From Oceanicola sp. 22II-s10i (GTDB lineage: Bacteria > Pseudomonadota > Alphaproteobacteria > Rhodobacterales > Rhodobacteraceae), in the NCBI RefSeq assembly GCF_002210105.1, contig NZ_AQQU01000012.1, positions 1 through 64,000 of the forward strand: DNA of 64,000 nt, given 5' to 3'. The first letter of the stretch is position 1; the number at the start of each line of letters is the position of its first letter. Below the pieces are notes generated by a model. The model worked only from the letters and a program-made list of their open reading frames with translations. It ran no database searches and was not told the DNA's origin. A program made the position numbers and the translations under genes. Below are positions 29,346-38,084 of the stretch, piece after piece.

Positions 29346-30404
29346 GTGGCCACACAGTCAGCAACCCGGAATGGCCGGAGCGGTCCGGCCATTCCCCCCG
29401 TCATCAAGAAGCTGGCCGGCACCCTGGCGACGGTCGCCGTCACGCTTCTGGGGCTTCTCTTCGTCACCTTCATGATCGGACGCGTGATGCCGATCGACCC
29501 CGTGCTCGCCGTGATCGGCGAACGGGCGACGCAGGCGCAATACGACGCGGTCTATCTTGAGATGGGTCTCGACAAGCCGCTGATCGTGCAGTTCGGCATC
29601 TATGTCGGCGACGTGATCCAGGGTGACTTCGGCCGCTCCATCCGCACCGGCCAGCGCGTGGCCGAAGACATCGCCCGCGTGTTTCCCGCAACGCTGGAAC
29701 TCGCCACGCTCGGCACCCTGATCGGCGTCTTCCTCGGCGTGCCGCTCGGCGTGATCTCGGCCGTCCGGCGCGGCAGCTGGATCGACCAGCTGGCCCGTTT
29801 CGTCGGGCTGATCGGGTATTCCATGCCGATCTTCTGGCTGGGCCTGATGGGTCTGCTGATCTTCTACGGCATCCTCGGGGTCGTCGCTGGCCCTGGACGT
29901 GTCGATATCTTCTATGACGGCATCGTTGAACCGGTGACCGGGATGCTGCTGATCGACAGCCTCATCCGCGGCCAGTTCGACGTGTTCCAGAACGCCTTCA
30001 GCCACATCATCCTGCCCGCCAGCCTGCTGGGCTATTTCTCGCTGGCCTACATCAGCCGGATGACCCGCAGCTTCATGCTGGAACAGCTTTCCTCGGAATA
30101 CGTGACCACCGCCCGCGTGAAGGGCCTCTCCGAGTGGAAGGTCGTCTGGCGCCACGCTTTCCGCAACATCCGGATCCAGCTGATCACCGTGATCGCGCTG
30201 GCCTATGCCAACCTGCTCGAAGGCTCGGTCCTGACCGAGATCATCTTCGCCTGGCCCGGCATCGGGCAGTACATCACCACCTCGCTGCTGGCGAACGACA
30301 TGAATTCGGTCCTCGGGGGCACCATCGTGATCGGGACGATCTTCGTGGCGCTGAACATCTTCTCGGACCTCCTCTACCGCTTCTTCGATCCGAGGTCGAA
30401 ATGA
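29346..30404 (+). CDS. Peptide ABC transporter permease (DppB-like)
   Basis: A 352-residue inner-membrane permease. Its GTG start directly abuts the stop of the binding-protein gene. It has an N-terminal helix (about residues 24-45, LATVAVTLLGLLFVTFMIGR) and the binding-protein-dependent transport domain. The EAA loop, which contacts the ATPases, is visible around TARVKGLSEWKVVWRHAFRN. It ends in an ATGA overlap with the second permease gene. Together they form the channel of the di/oligopeptide importer. Confidence 0.92.
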   Translation: MATQSATRNGRSGPAIPPVIKKLAGTLATVAVTLLGLLFVTFMIGRVMPIDPVLAVIGERATQAQYDAVYLEMGLDKPLIVQFGIYVGDVIQGDFGRSIRTGQRVAEDIARVFPATLELATLGTLIGVFLGVPLGVISAVRRGSWIDQLARFVGLIGYSMPIFWLGLMGLLIFYGILGVVAGPGRVDIFYDGIVEPVTGMLLIDSLIRGQFDVFQNAFSHIILPASLLGYFSLAYISRMTRSFMLEQLSSEYVTTARVKGLSEWKVVWRHAFRNIRIQLITVIALAYANLLEGSVLTEIIFAWPGIGQYITTSLLANDMNSVLGGTIVIGTIFVALNIFSDLLYRFFDPRSK

Positions 30405-31318
30405 GCATGACCGAACCATCCACGCTCCGCGCCTGGCTGCTGGCCGAGGAACCGACCTCGCGCCGTCAGGCCCGCGCCGCTTCGCTCTACCAGGGCTGGC
30501 TGACCCTGCGCGGCAACTGGCTGAGCATGATCGGTCTCGCCATCCTCGCCTTCCTCGTGCTCTGCGCGATCTTCGCGCCGCTGCTGGCGACGGACAATCC
30601 CTTCGCGCAGGACCTTGCCAACCGGCTCAAGCCGCCGGGGTGGGAGGGGCACATCTTCGGCACCGACAGCCTCGGGCGCGACATCTACTCGCGCCTGCTC
30701 TACGGCGCGCGCATCTCGCTCTATATCGTGCTGCTGGTGGCAATGGTCGCGCCGCTGGTCGGTCTGATCATCGGCACGATCGCGGGTTACGTGGGCGGCT
30801 GGACCGACACGATCCTGATGCGGATCACCGACATCTTCCTCGCCTTCCCGCGCCTCGTCCTCGCACTGGCCTTCGTCGCCGCTCTCGGCGCGGGGATCGA
30901 GAACGCGGTCCTCGCCATATCGCTCACCGCATGGCCCCCCTACGCGCGGATCGCCCGTGCGGAGACCCTGACCATCCGGTCCTCCGACTACATCGCCGCG
31001 ATCCGCCTGCAGGGCGCGGGCCCGGTCCGCATCGTCACCCGCCACATCTGGCCGCTCTGCATCTCCTCGCTGATCGTCCGCGTCACGCTCGACATGGCGG
31101 GCATCATCCTGACGGCGGCCGGCCTCGGCTTCCTCGGCCTCGGCGCACAGCCGCCCAGCCCGGAATGGGGCGCGATGATCTCCGAGGGCCGGAAATACAT
31201 CCTCGACTACTGGTGGGTCGCCACCATCCCCGGCCTCGCCATCTTCGCGATCTCGCTCGCCTTCAACCTGCTCGGCGACGGCCTCCGCGACGTCCTCGAC
31301 CCGAAAGGCGGCGAATGA
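30401..31318 (+). CDS. Peptide ABC transporter permease (DppC-like)
   Basis: A 305-residue partner permease. It has the N-terminal OppC-type segment with one helix (LSMIGLAILAFLVLCAIFAPLLA), the conserved HIFGTDSLGRDIYSRLLYGARISL stretch, five further helices and an EAA loop (AAIRLQGAGPVRIVTRHIWP). Start is the ATG at 30401, overlapping the previous stop as ATGA. A repeat-bearing spacer of about 100 bp separates it from the ATPase gene, unusual in an otherwise tight operon. Confidence 0.92.
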   Translation: MSMTEPSTLRAWLLAEEPTSRRQARAASLYQGWLTLRGNWLSMIGLAILAFLVLCAIFAPLLATDNPFAQDLANRLKPPGWEGHIFGTDSLGRDIYSRLLYGARISLYIVLLVAMVAPLVGLIIGTIAGYVGGWTDTILMRITDIFLAFPRLVLALAFVAALGAGIENAVLAISLTAWPPYARIARAETLTIRSSDYIAAIRLQGAGPVRIVTRHIWPLCISSLIVRVTLDMAGIILTAAGLGFLGLGAQPPSPEWGAMISEGRKYILDYWWVATIPGLAIFAISLAFNLLGDGLRDVLDPKGGE

Positions 31319-31329
31319 TGACCCGCGCG

Positions 31330-31392
31330 ACGGTCCCCTGCTTCATCTTGCCAAAAATATGCCGGGGGTCCGGGGGCAGAGCCCCCGGCCTG
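31330..31392 (+). repeat. Dispersed intergenic repeat, module B (copy 1)
   Basis: A conserved block beginning GTCCCCTGCTTC, then an A-rich stretch and a G-rich run. It ends in a hairpin of CCGGGGGC (31370-31377) and GCCCCCGG (31381-31388) with an AGA loop. It sits between the dppC-like and dppD-like genes. Other copies are at 33047, 42258 and 54625. Confidence 0.8.
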
Positions 31393-31421
31393 ACCGCCCG
31401 CACCACGCCGGAGGTCACCCG

Positions 31422-32275
31422 ATGAGCAACCTCCTCGACGTGGAGAACCTCTGGGTCAAGTTCCCGACCCGCTCCGGCATCTTCGACGCCGTGCGCGGCA
31501 TTTCCTTCTCGCTCGGCAAGGAGCGTCTCGGCATCGTGGGCGAGTCCGGCTCCGGCAAGTCGATGACCGGCCGCGCCATCCTCCGACTGATCCGCCCGCC
31601 GGGGCGGATCGAGGCCGACCGCCTGACCATGACGGGCACCGATGTGCTCAAGGCGTCCGAAAAGCAGATGCGCGCCCTGCGCGGGCACCATGCCTCGATG
31701 ATCATGCAGGACCCCAAGTTCTCGCTGAACCCGGTGATGACGGTCGGCCAGCAGATCACCGAAGCCCTGCGCACCCACGAGAAGGTCTCGATGAAGGAGG
31801 CCCGCAACCGCGCTCTGGAAATGCTGGACGCGGTGGCGATCCGCGAACCCACGCGGGTGTTCAACCTCTACCCGCACGAGGTCTCGGGCGGGATGGGCCA
31901 GCGGATCATGATTGCCATGATGCTGATCCCGGACCCCGAGATCCTGATCGCGGACGAACCGACCTCGGCCCTCGACGTCTCCGTCCAGCTACAGGTGCTG
32001 GAGATCATGGACAGGCTGGTGGCCGAGCGCGGGATGGGGCTGATCTTCATCTCCCACGACCTGAACCTCGTGTCGAACTTCTGCGACCGGATCCTGATCA
32101 TGTACGCGGGCCGCATCGTCGAGGTCTGCGAGGCCGGCAAGCTGCACGAGGCGCGACATCCCTACACGATCGGACTACTCAACTCCGTGCCCAATCTCGA
32201 AAGCCCCCGCGACCGCCTCGAGGTCCTCAAGCGCGACCCGGCCTGGCGCGAGGCCCCGTCCGTGAGTGCCCTGCT

Positions 32276-32279
<4 letters not shown>
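31422..32279 (+). CDS. Peptide ABC transporter ATP-binding protein (DppD-like)
   Basis: A 285-residue ABC ATPase: Walker A GESGSGKSM, Q-loop IMQDPKFSLNP, an unusual signature VSGGMGQRIMIAMML, Walker B ILIADEPTSALDV and H-loop ISHDLN. GGAGG at 31410-31414 supports the ATG at 31422. The usual C-terminal extension with a Cys cluster is absent, so the protein is about 40 residues shorter than DppD of enteric bacteria. It overlaps the next ATPase gene by 4 nt (GTGA). Confidence 0.92.
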
Positions 32280-33028
<749 letters not shown>

Positions 33029-33046
33029 CCATTCCGTGCCGCGCTG

Positions 33047-33114
33047 ACGGTCCCCTGCTTCTTCTGGTTCCAAATACCTTCGGGGGGTCCGGGGGGCAGA
33101 CAGCCCCCCGGCCT
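33047..33114 (+). repeat. Dispersed intergenic repeat, module B (copy 2)
   Basis: Starts GTCCCCTGCTTCTTCTGG and ends in a 9-bp hairpin, CCGGGGGGC (33089-33097) and GCCCCCCGG (33103-33111), with an AGACA loop. It lies just past the end of the peptide transporter operon, where it could act as a terminator or 3'-protecting hairpin. The rest of the 245-bp gap to the next gene shows nothing else I can name. Confidence 0.8.
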
Positions 33115-33273
33115 CTCCACAAGTATCGACTGCAGGGTCCAATTTCGACGCGGACGCATGTCCGGTAAAGTTCTGTTTTCGCCCTTGCGGATGCGTGAAT
33201 GCCCAGCACGCTTTCCACCTGCAATCCGCGCCACGCCCCTTGCGTTTCCGTACCAATCCGCCAGCCTGACCCG

Positions 33274-34485
33274 ATGACCCAGCCAACCCTGCGCCCCCCG
33301 CTTCCCGCCGTCCGCACCTTCATCGCGCCCAAGAGCCACCGTGTCGTCTCCGGCCCCGGAGCTATCGCGACTCTCGGCGATCACCTCGGCCGCCTCGGCT
33401 CGGGCCGCGCCTTCATCCTCACCGGGCGCAGCGTGGCCGAGAAGACGCCGCTGATCGACCAGCTGCGTGCCGCCGCACCCGACCGGATCTCGGGGGTCTA
33501 CAGCGGCATGTCGGCCCATACCCCGCTGGCCGACCTCGTCGCCGCGCTGGAGGCGGCGCGCGAGGCGGGGGCGGATGCGATCGTGGGGATCGGCGGCGGA
33601 GCGGTGATGGATGCCTGCAAGCACATGATCACCTACCTGACGCTCGACCTCAGGACAGCGGACGAGATCCGCGCCTACCTCAGCGCGCAACTCCCTGACC
33701 CGGCACCGATTCCCGACATGCTGCCGCAGATCCTGATCCCGACGACGGCCTCGGCGGCGGAATTCACGCAGTTCGCGGGCGTGCTCGATTCCGAAACGCA
33801 GTCGAAACGGCGGCTGGATCACACGCAGACCGTGCCGGACGTGATCATCCAGGACCCCGACGCGGTGCTCTACACCCCGCCCGAGCTGTGGCTGTCCTCT
33901 GCGATCCGCACGGTGGATCACGCGGTCGAGGGGCTCTACGGCCACCGGGCGACGCCCTACACGGATGCGCTCGGGAAGGAGGCGCTGCGCCTGCTGGCGC
34001 GGGGGCTGCCGGCGTTTCATGCGGACCCGAAGGACACGGACGCCATCGCGGACATACAGGCGGCGACCTGGCTGGGGATCACCTGCGGGAGCCTTGCTTC
34101 GACCGGGATCAGCCACGGGATCGGCTACCTGCTGGGCGCGAAGTTCGGGGTGCCGCACGGGCATTGTTCCTGCATCACGCTGCAGCACGTGGCCGCTTGG
34201 ATGGTCCCCGGCGCGGAACATGCGTTGGCCGAGGCGGCGCGGGCGCTCGGGGCGGCGTCCGGGGGCGATGCGGATGCGGTGGCGGCGGCGCAGGCCGGGC
34301 CCGCGATCGGGCGGCTGGTTGCCGGTCTGGGTCTGCCGGTCCGGGCGCGCGACGCGGGCGTGCCGTCGCTCGAGGCGCTGGTCGCACTGGCGCCCAATGT
34401 GCTGAGATTGCCGCATATTCCGGGCTCGCCCCGGCGTCCCGCGGACGAGGCCGAGGCGGCGGCGCTGCTTGACCAGATGTGGTGA
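33274..34485 (+). CDS. Iron-containing alcohol dehydrogenase (maleylacetate reductase-like)
   Basis: A 403-residue group-III (iron-dependent) alcohol dehydrogenase. The N-terminal nucleotide domain has VGIGGGAVMDACK, followed by IPTTASAAEF. The metal ligands are expected in the C-terminal helical domain: Asp in DPDAV, His in DHAVEGLYGH, and His residues in ISHGIGYLLG and GVPHGHCS. I start at the ATG at 33274; an in-frame ATG at 33199 would add 25 residues with several Pro and Cys, and neither has a strong ribosome site. It stands alone between the repeat and sodB. The substrate is unknown. Confidence 0.85.
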   Translation: MTQPTLRPPLPAVRTFIAPKSHRVVSGPGAIATLGDHLGRLGSGRAFILTGRSVAEKTPLIDQLRAAAPDRISGVYSGMSAHTPLADLVAALEAAREAGADAIVGIGGGAVMDACKHMITYLTLDLRTADEIRAYLSAQLPDPAPIPDMLPQILIPTTASAAEFTQFAGVLDSETQSKRRLDHTQTVPDVIIQDPDAVLYTPPELWLSSAIRTVDHAVEGLYGHRATPYTDALGKEALRLLARGLPAFHADPKDTDAIADIQAATWLGITCGSLASTGISHGIGYLLGAKFGVPHGHCSCITLQHVAAWMVPGAEHALAEAARALGAASGGDADAVAAAQAGPAIGRLVAGLGLPVRARDAGVPSLEALVALAPNVLRLPHIPGSPRRPADEAEAAALLDQMW

Positions 34486-34593
34486 CGCACAGGTCCCGGT
34501 GCCCATGTGCACACGGTTCGCCCCTTGACCTTCCGGTCACAGGGGTAACATCTAGGGGCAGGTTATCTTTGAGCAATCCGAAAGGACGACGAC

Positions 34594-35193
34594 ATGGCTT
34601 TCGAACTTCCCGCCCTTCCCTACGCCCACGATGCGCTTGCCGATCTGGGCATGTCGAAGGAGACGCTGGAGTACCACCACGACATCCACCACAAGGCGTA
34701 TGTCGACAACGGCAACAACCTGATCAAGGGCACCGAGTGGGAAGGCAAGTCGGTCGAGGAGATCGTCAAGGGCACCTACAATTCGGGCGCAGTGGCCCAG
34801 TCGGGTATCTTCAACAACGCCAGCCAGCACTGGAACCACGCCCAGTTCTGGGAGATGATGGGCCCCGGCGCGAAATCCATGCCCGGCGAGCTTGAAAAGG
34901 CGATCACCGAGTCCTTCGGTTCCGTCGACAAGTTCAAGGAAGAGTTCAGCGCCGCCGGTGCCGGCCAGTTCGGTTCGGGCTGGGCGTGGCTCGTCAAGGA
35001 CAAGGACGGTTCGCTGAAGGTGACGAAGACCGAGAACGGGGTGAACCCGCTCTGTTTCGGCCAGACCGCGCTGCTCGGCTGCGACGTGTGGGAGCATTCC
35101 TACTACATCGACTTCCGCAACAAGCGTCCGGCCTACCTGTCGAACTTCCTCGACAAGCTGGTGAACTGGGAAAACGTCGCCTCGCGCATGTGA
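34594..35193 (+). CDS. sodB: Superoxide dismutase, Fe/Mn family (probably Fe type)
   Basis: A 199-residue cytosolic superoxide dismutase. Metal ligands are a His in YHHDIHHKAYVDN, a His in HWNHAQFW, and Asp and His in CDVWEHSYY. The Gln in FNNASQHWNH is at the position typical of iron enzymes (E. coli SodB has FNNAAQVWNH), so iron is favoured, though metal use cannot be proved from sequence. The ATG at 34594 has AAGGA upstream. A strong terminator follows at 35217. Upstream, TTGACC at 34525-34530 may be part of its promoter. Confidence 0.95.
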   Translation: MAFELPALPYAHDALADLGMSKETLEYHHDIHHKAYVDNGNNLIKGTEWEGKSVEEIVKGTYNSGAVAQSGIFNNASQHWNHAQFWEMMGPGAKSMPGELEKAITESFGSVDKFKEEFSAAGAGQFGSGWAWLVKDKDGSLKVTKTENGVNPLCFGQTALLGCDVWEHSYYIDFRNKRPAYLSNFLDKLVNWENVASRM

Positions 35194-35216
35194 GCGTCGC
35201 GACGATCCGAGACAGA

Positions 35217-35250
35217 ACGCCCGCCGGATTTCCGGCGGGCGTTTTTCTTT
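35217..35250 (+). terminator. Rho-independent terminator of sodB
   Basis: An 11-bp GC-rich stem (35217-35227 with 35232-35242), an ATTT loop, then TTTTCTTT at 35243-35250. This is the clearest intrinsic terminator in the window. Confidence 0.93.
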
Positions 35251-35290
35251 GGGCGTAGGCCGAGGCGGCGGGCTGTATGACGCCGTGCGA

Positions 35291-35330
35291 CGCGCGCGCT
35301 GACGCGCGACGCCCCGCCCGCCATCCCGTG
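35291..35330 (+). repeat. Dispersed intergenic repeat, module A (copy 1)
   Basis: A GCGC-rich lead is followed by GACGCCCCGCCCGCCATCCC, almost identical to 42210-42231 and 49563-49584, with a weaker match at 54602-54623. This copy stands alone, without module B, downstream of sodB. Confidence 0.7.
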
Positions 35331-35397
35331 GGCCGCCGCCCTTGGCTGATGTCCGGGCGCTCACTTCGCGGTCCGCTTCGCAAGCGGGGCGCCGCGA

Positions 35398-36576
35398 TCA
35401 AACCTGCGGCGTCGGGGCCCGGCTGCCCGCTTCGGGCGCCACCGGCGGCGGGGGCGGCGGCGCATCGGCGATACGGTCGGCGATCGCCTCGGCCTCGCGG
35501 CCCATGTTGTAGAGCTGCCCGTAGGGCGATTGTCGGAAGCTGCAGAAATACAGCCCGTCGCGTCCGCTGTCGGCACCGCTGGCCAGCGGCGCGCCGCCCG
35601 CGTCCAGCAGGTCCTGCGCATCCGGTAGCAGACTGCGCAGGTCGGGGCGGTAGCCGGTGGCCAGAATGACGGCATCATAATCCTCGGCCCGGCCATCGGC
35701 GAAGGAGATGGTCCAGCCGTCGAACTTCTGGATCCCGGGCCGCAGGCTCAGCCGCTTCTCGCGCAGGCGCTCGAGTGTTCCGAGGTCGATCAGCGGCACC
35801 TTGCCGTCCTCGTTCACCTGCCGGATGGGTCCCTTGGACTTCGGCGTCAGCCCCAGCTTGCGGATGTCGCCGGTGTGCCATCGGACGACGGGCCCGGTCA
35901 GCGCATCGGCGAGGCCCGGCGGCAGGATCCGTTGCAGGAAGGTGAGCGAGGTCGTCGGAATGCCCCAGATTTCCTTGGGCACGACGTTCACCGGGCCGCG
36001 CACCGACAGCGCGGTGTGAATGCGCCCGTTCGACAGGTCGACCGCGATCTCGCCGCCGGAATTGCCGAAGCCCACCACGAGGACCCTGAGATTCCGGAAC
36101 GGTTCGTAGTTGCGGTATTGCGAACTGTGGATGATCCGGCCAGGAAAGCTCTCCATGCCGGGCCATGATGCGCGGAAGGGCTGGGTGGTCGGGCCTGTGG
36201 CGATGATCACGTGGGGCGCCCGCCAGGGTTCGGACGGACCCGAGACGAGCCAGCCGTCATCCTCGCGCCGGATCGCGGTCACCGGGGCGTCGAAGCGGGG
36301 GGCGATGCCATGGTGGGCGGCGTAGGTTTCCAGATACTCGATCACCTGATCGCGCGAGGGGTATTTCGGATAGCTCTGCGGCATCGGCAGGCCGGGCAGG
36401 CCAGAACGGTTGCGGTGCGTGTGCAGGTGCAGCCTGTCGTAATGGTAACGCCACGAATTGGCGACGCGGTTCGACCGCTCCAGCACCAGCGGGTCCAGCC
36501 CGCGGGCTTTCAGCATCGCGGCGCAGGCCAGTCCGGCCGGCCCGGCGCCGACAACGATCACTTCGGCATCCGACAT
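35398..36576 (-). CDS. Flavin-dependent monooxygenase (FMO/YUCCA-like)
   Basis: A 392-residue two-dinucleotide-fold flavoprotein. The FAD motif VVGAGPAGLACAAM begins at residue 7, the NADPH motif VVGFGNSGGEIA lies near residue 165, and ATGYRPDLRSLL is the conserved C-terminal ATG motif. The region between them, including FPGRIIHSSQYRN, matches flavin-containing monooxygenases of the YUCCA/CzcO-like branch. The C terminus is Pro/Ala-rich. It stands alone on the minus strand. The substrate cannot be named. Confidence 0.88.
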   Translation of the reverse strand: MSDAEVIVVGAGPAGLACAAMLKARGLDPLVLERSNRVANSWRYHYDRLHLHTHRNRSGLPGLPMPQSYPKYPSRDQVIEYLETYAAHHGIAPRFDAPVTAIRREDDGWLVSGPSEPWRAPHVIIATGPTTQPFRASWPGMESFPGRIIHSSQYRNYEPFRNLRVLVVGFGNSGGEIAVDLSNGRIHTALSVRGPVNVVPKEIWGIPTTSLTFLQRILPPGLADALTGPVVRWHTGDIRKLGLTPKSKGPIRQVNEDGKVPLIDLGTLERLREKRLSLRPGIQKFDGWTISFADGRAEDYDAVILATGYRPDLRSLLPDAQDLLDAGGAPLASGADSGRDGLYFCSFRQSPYGQLYNMGREAEAIADRIADAPPPPPPVAPEAGSRAPTPQV

Positions 36577-36635
36577 CTGCGCTTACCTCCTGTTCCGAGT
36601 CTAGCGGGGGGGCGGGCGTTTCCGCAAAGCCTTTC

Positions 36636-36661
36636 GGAACCTGCACCCCCAATCCCCCGTT
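36636..36661 (+). promoter_or_regulatory. Candidate general-stress (EcfG-type) promoter
   Basis: GGAAC at 36636-36640 and CGTT at 36658-36661 are separated by exactly 17 bp. This matches the alphaproteobacterial EcfG/RpoE2 consensus GGAAC-N16/17-CGTT. The predicted start near 36668 leaves a 45-nt leader before the ATG at 36713. No ecfG, nepR or phyR gene is in the window. Confidence 0.5.
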
Positions 36662-36712
36662 TTCCCTGTGACGCGCCGGCCACCCGCCGGCCGAAAGAGA
36701 GGAGCATTCGAC

Positions 36713-36949
36713 ATGGCAGACCGTCACAGATCGCAGGATGGACGCAGCGAGACCGAAGAGATCATCGGCAATTCGCCCGAAACCCCGTCCCAAGGGGGCC
36801 GCGCGCAGGGCAATCTGGAGCGCGACGTCGGCACGCGGGACGAAAAGAAACGTGTCGAGAAATCGAACCCCGGCAAGACCCGCGTCACCAAGTCGGACGA
36901 GCGGGGCGAGGGGAACCTCGGCGGTCACCACGGCACGGGGGAGGACTGA
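36713..36949 (+). CDS. Small hydrophilic protein of unknown function
   Basis: A 78-residue, strongly charged protein with no hydrophobic segment and no cysteine. It is rich in Gly, Arg, Lys, Glu and Asp, and ends in a Gly/His/Asp stretch (GNLGGHHGTGED), a composition that suggests intrinsic disorder. The ATG at 36713 follows AGGAG at 36700-36704; a longer reading from 36668 would start at the predicted transcription start and has no ribosome site. It ends 1 nt before the next gene, so the two are coupled. With the upstream stress-type promoter it may be a stress-induced protein (inference). Confidence 0.72.
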   Translation: MADRHRSQDGRSETEEIIGNSPETPSQGGRAQGNLERDVGTRDEKKRVEKSNPGKTRVTKSDERGEGNLGGHHGTGED

Positions 36950-36950
36950 C

Positions 36951-37406
36951 ATGGCCCGGATCGACAACGGCACATGGGTGCTGGTCGCGGACAGCGAAAA
37001 GGCGCTGTTTCTGGAAAACATCGCGGATGCGGAGGATCTGCACCTCGTCGTGACCGGCAAGGAAGAACAGGAGAACCCGTCGGACCGGGAACAGTCGGCC
37101 AACCGGCCGGGCCGGATGAATGACACCGGCGTCGGCCAGCGTTCGGCGCTGGATGACACCGACTGGCACGAACTGGCCAAGGAGCGGTTCGCGGCGGATC
37201 TGGCCGACCTGCTCTACAAGCGCGCGCACCGGGGCGAGTTCGACCGGATCGTCTTGGCCTGTGCGCCCTCGGTGCTGGGCGACCTGCGCCCGGCGCTGCA
37301 CAAGGAAGTGGCGTCCAAGGTCATCGCGGAGGTGCCCAAGACCCTGACCAACCATCCGCTCGACAAGATCGAGAAGATTCTCGCCGAGGATCTGGCCGAG
37401 GCGTGA
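36951..37406 (+). CDS. Host attachment family protein (AtsE-like)
   Basis: A 151-residue protein of the family named for Agrobacterium attachment protein AtsE, related to bacterial homologues of release-factor eRF1 domains. Recognisable parts are the opening TWVLVADSEKALF, an insert rich in Asn, Arg and Asp, the WHELAKERFAADLADLL helix and the IVLACAPSVLGDLR strand. It is cytosolic, without a signal peptide. The start at 36951 is 1 nt after the preceding stop and has GGGGGAGG upstream. The molecular role is unknown in general; attachment may not apply here. Confidence 0.85.
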   Translation: MARIDNGTWVLVADSEKALFLENIADAEDLHLVVTGKEEQENPSDREQSANRPGRMNDTGVGQRSALDDTDWHELAKERFAADLADLLYKRAHRGEFDRIVLACAPSVLGDLRPALHKEVASKVIAEVPKTLTNHPLDKIEKILAEDLAEA

Positions 37407-37410
37407 CGCC

Positions 37411-37965
37411 TCAGGCGGCGAGGCGGACGCGCAGCTGGTCCATCAGCGCGGGCACGTCCGCCGCCGTTCCGACCATCGGCAGGATGCTGGCATCTGCAAA
37501 GCCCTCGTCCACCACGTGCTGCAACATCGCGGCCAGGGGCTGCCAGTAGCCCGCGGTGTCCAGCAGGATGATCGGCTTGTCATGCAGGCCGAGCTGGCGC
37601 CACGTCAGCACCTCGAAGAACTCGTCCAGCGATCCGGCGCCGCCGGGCAGCATGACGATGGCCTCGCAGTTCATGAACATGACCTTCTTGCGCTCGTGCA
37701 TCGTCTCGGTCACGACGAAGCTGGTCAGGTCGCGCTTGCCGACCTCGCGGTTCATCAGGTGCACCGGGATCACGCCGAAGGTGTCGCCGCCCGCCTTCTG
37801 CGCGGCCCGCGCCACCAGCCCCATCAGGCCGACATCGCCCGCGCCGTAGACCAGCCGCCAGCCAGCACCGGCCAGCGCGATGCCGAGCGCTTCGGCGTCG
37901 CGGGCATATTCGGGGCGCGCGCCGGCGCGGGATCCGCAGAAAACGCAGACGGACGGGATGCTCAT
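37411..37965 (-). CDS. LOG family protein (TIGR00730 Rossmann fold)
   Basis: A 184-residue protein of the LONELY GUY family, cytokinin-riboside monophosphate phosphoribohydrolases that release a base from nucleoside monophosphates. It opens VCVFCGSRAG, has VYGAGDVGLMG, the pair of Arg/Lys residues in MHERKKVMF, and the motif PGGAGSLDEFFE, where Ser replaces the usual Thr of PGGxGTxxE. I start at the ATG at 37965, which has GGAGG 9 nt upstream. Its 3' end is 4 nt from the convergent host attachment gene. Confidence 0.9.
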   Translation of the reverse strand: MSIPSVCVFCGSRAGARPEYARDAEALGIALAGAGWRLVYGAGDVGLMGLVARAAQKAGGDTFGVIPVHLMNREVGKRDLTSFVVTETMHERKKVMFMNCEAIVMLPGGAGSLDEFFEVLTWRQLGLHDKPIILLDTAGYWQPLAAMLQHVVDEGFADASILPMVGTAADVPALMDQLRVRLAA

Positions 37966-38012
37966 GGCTGTGGCCTCCAGTTCACGGTGCCGGGAAGGGA
38001 TCACCTTGGCTT

Positions 38013-38041
38013 TTGACCCGTGATACCCTTGTTGATATAGG
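38013..38041 (+). promoter_or_regulatory. Sigma-70-type promoter of the LysM protein gene
   Basis: TTGACC (38013-38018) and TATAGG (38036-38041) lie 17 bp apart. They match the consensus at five and four positions. The predicted start near 38048 gives a 37-nt leader and excludes the upstream in-frame ATG at 38013 as the translation start. Confidence 0.55.
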
Positions 38042-38084
38042 GTCTCAATCGCGGAGCTGGGGGGCTCTGTCTGCGAAGGGATAT

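Noticed and set aside
34525-34551. Standard sigma-70 promoter for sodB
   Set aside because: TTGACC is good, but the nearest -10-like hexamer TAACAT is at 15 bp and alternatives at 17 bp are poor, so I did not list it as a feature.
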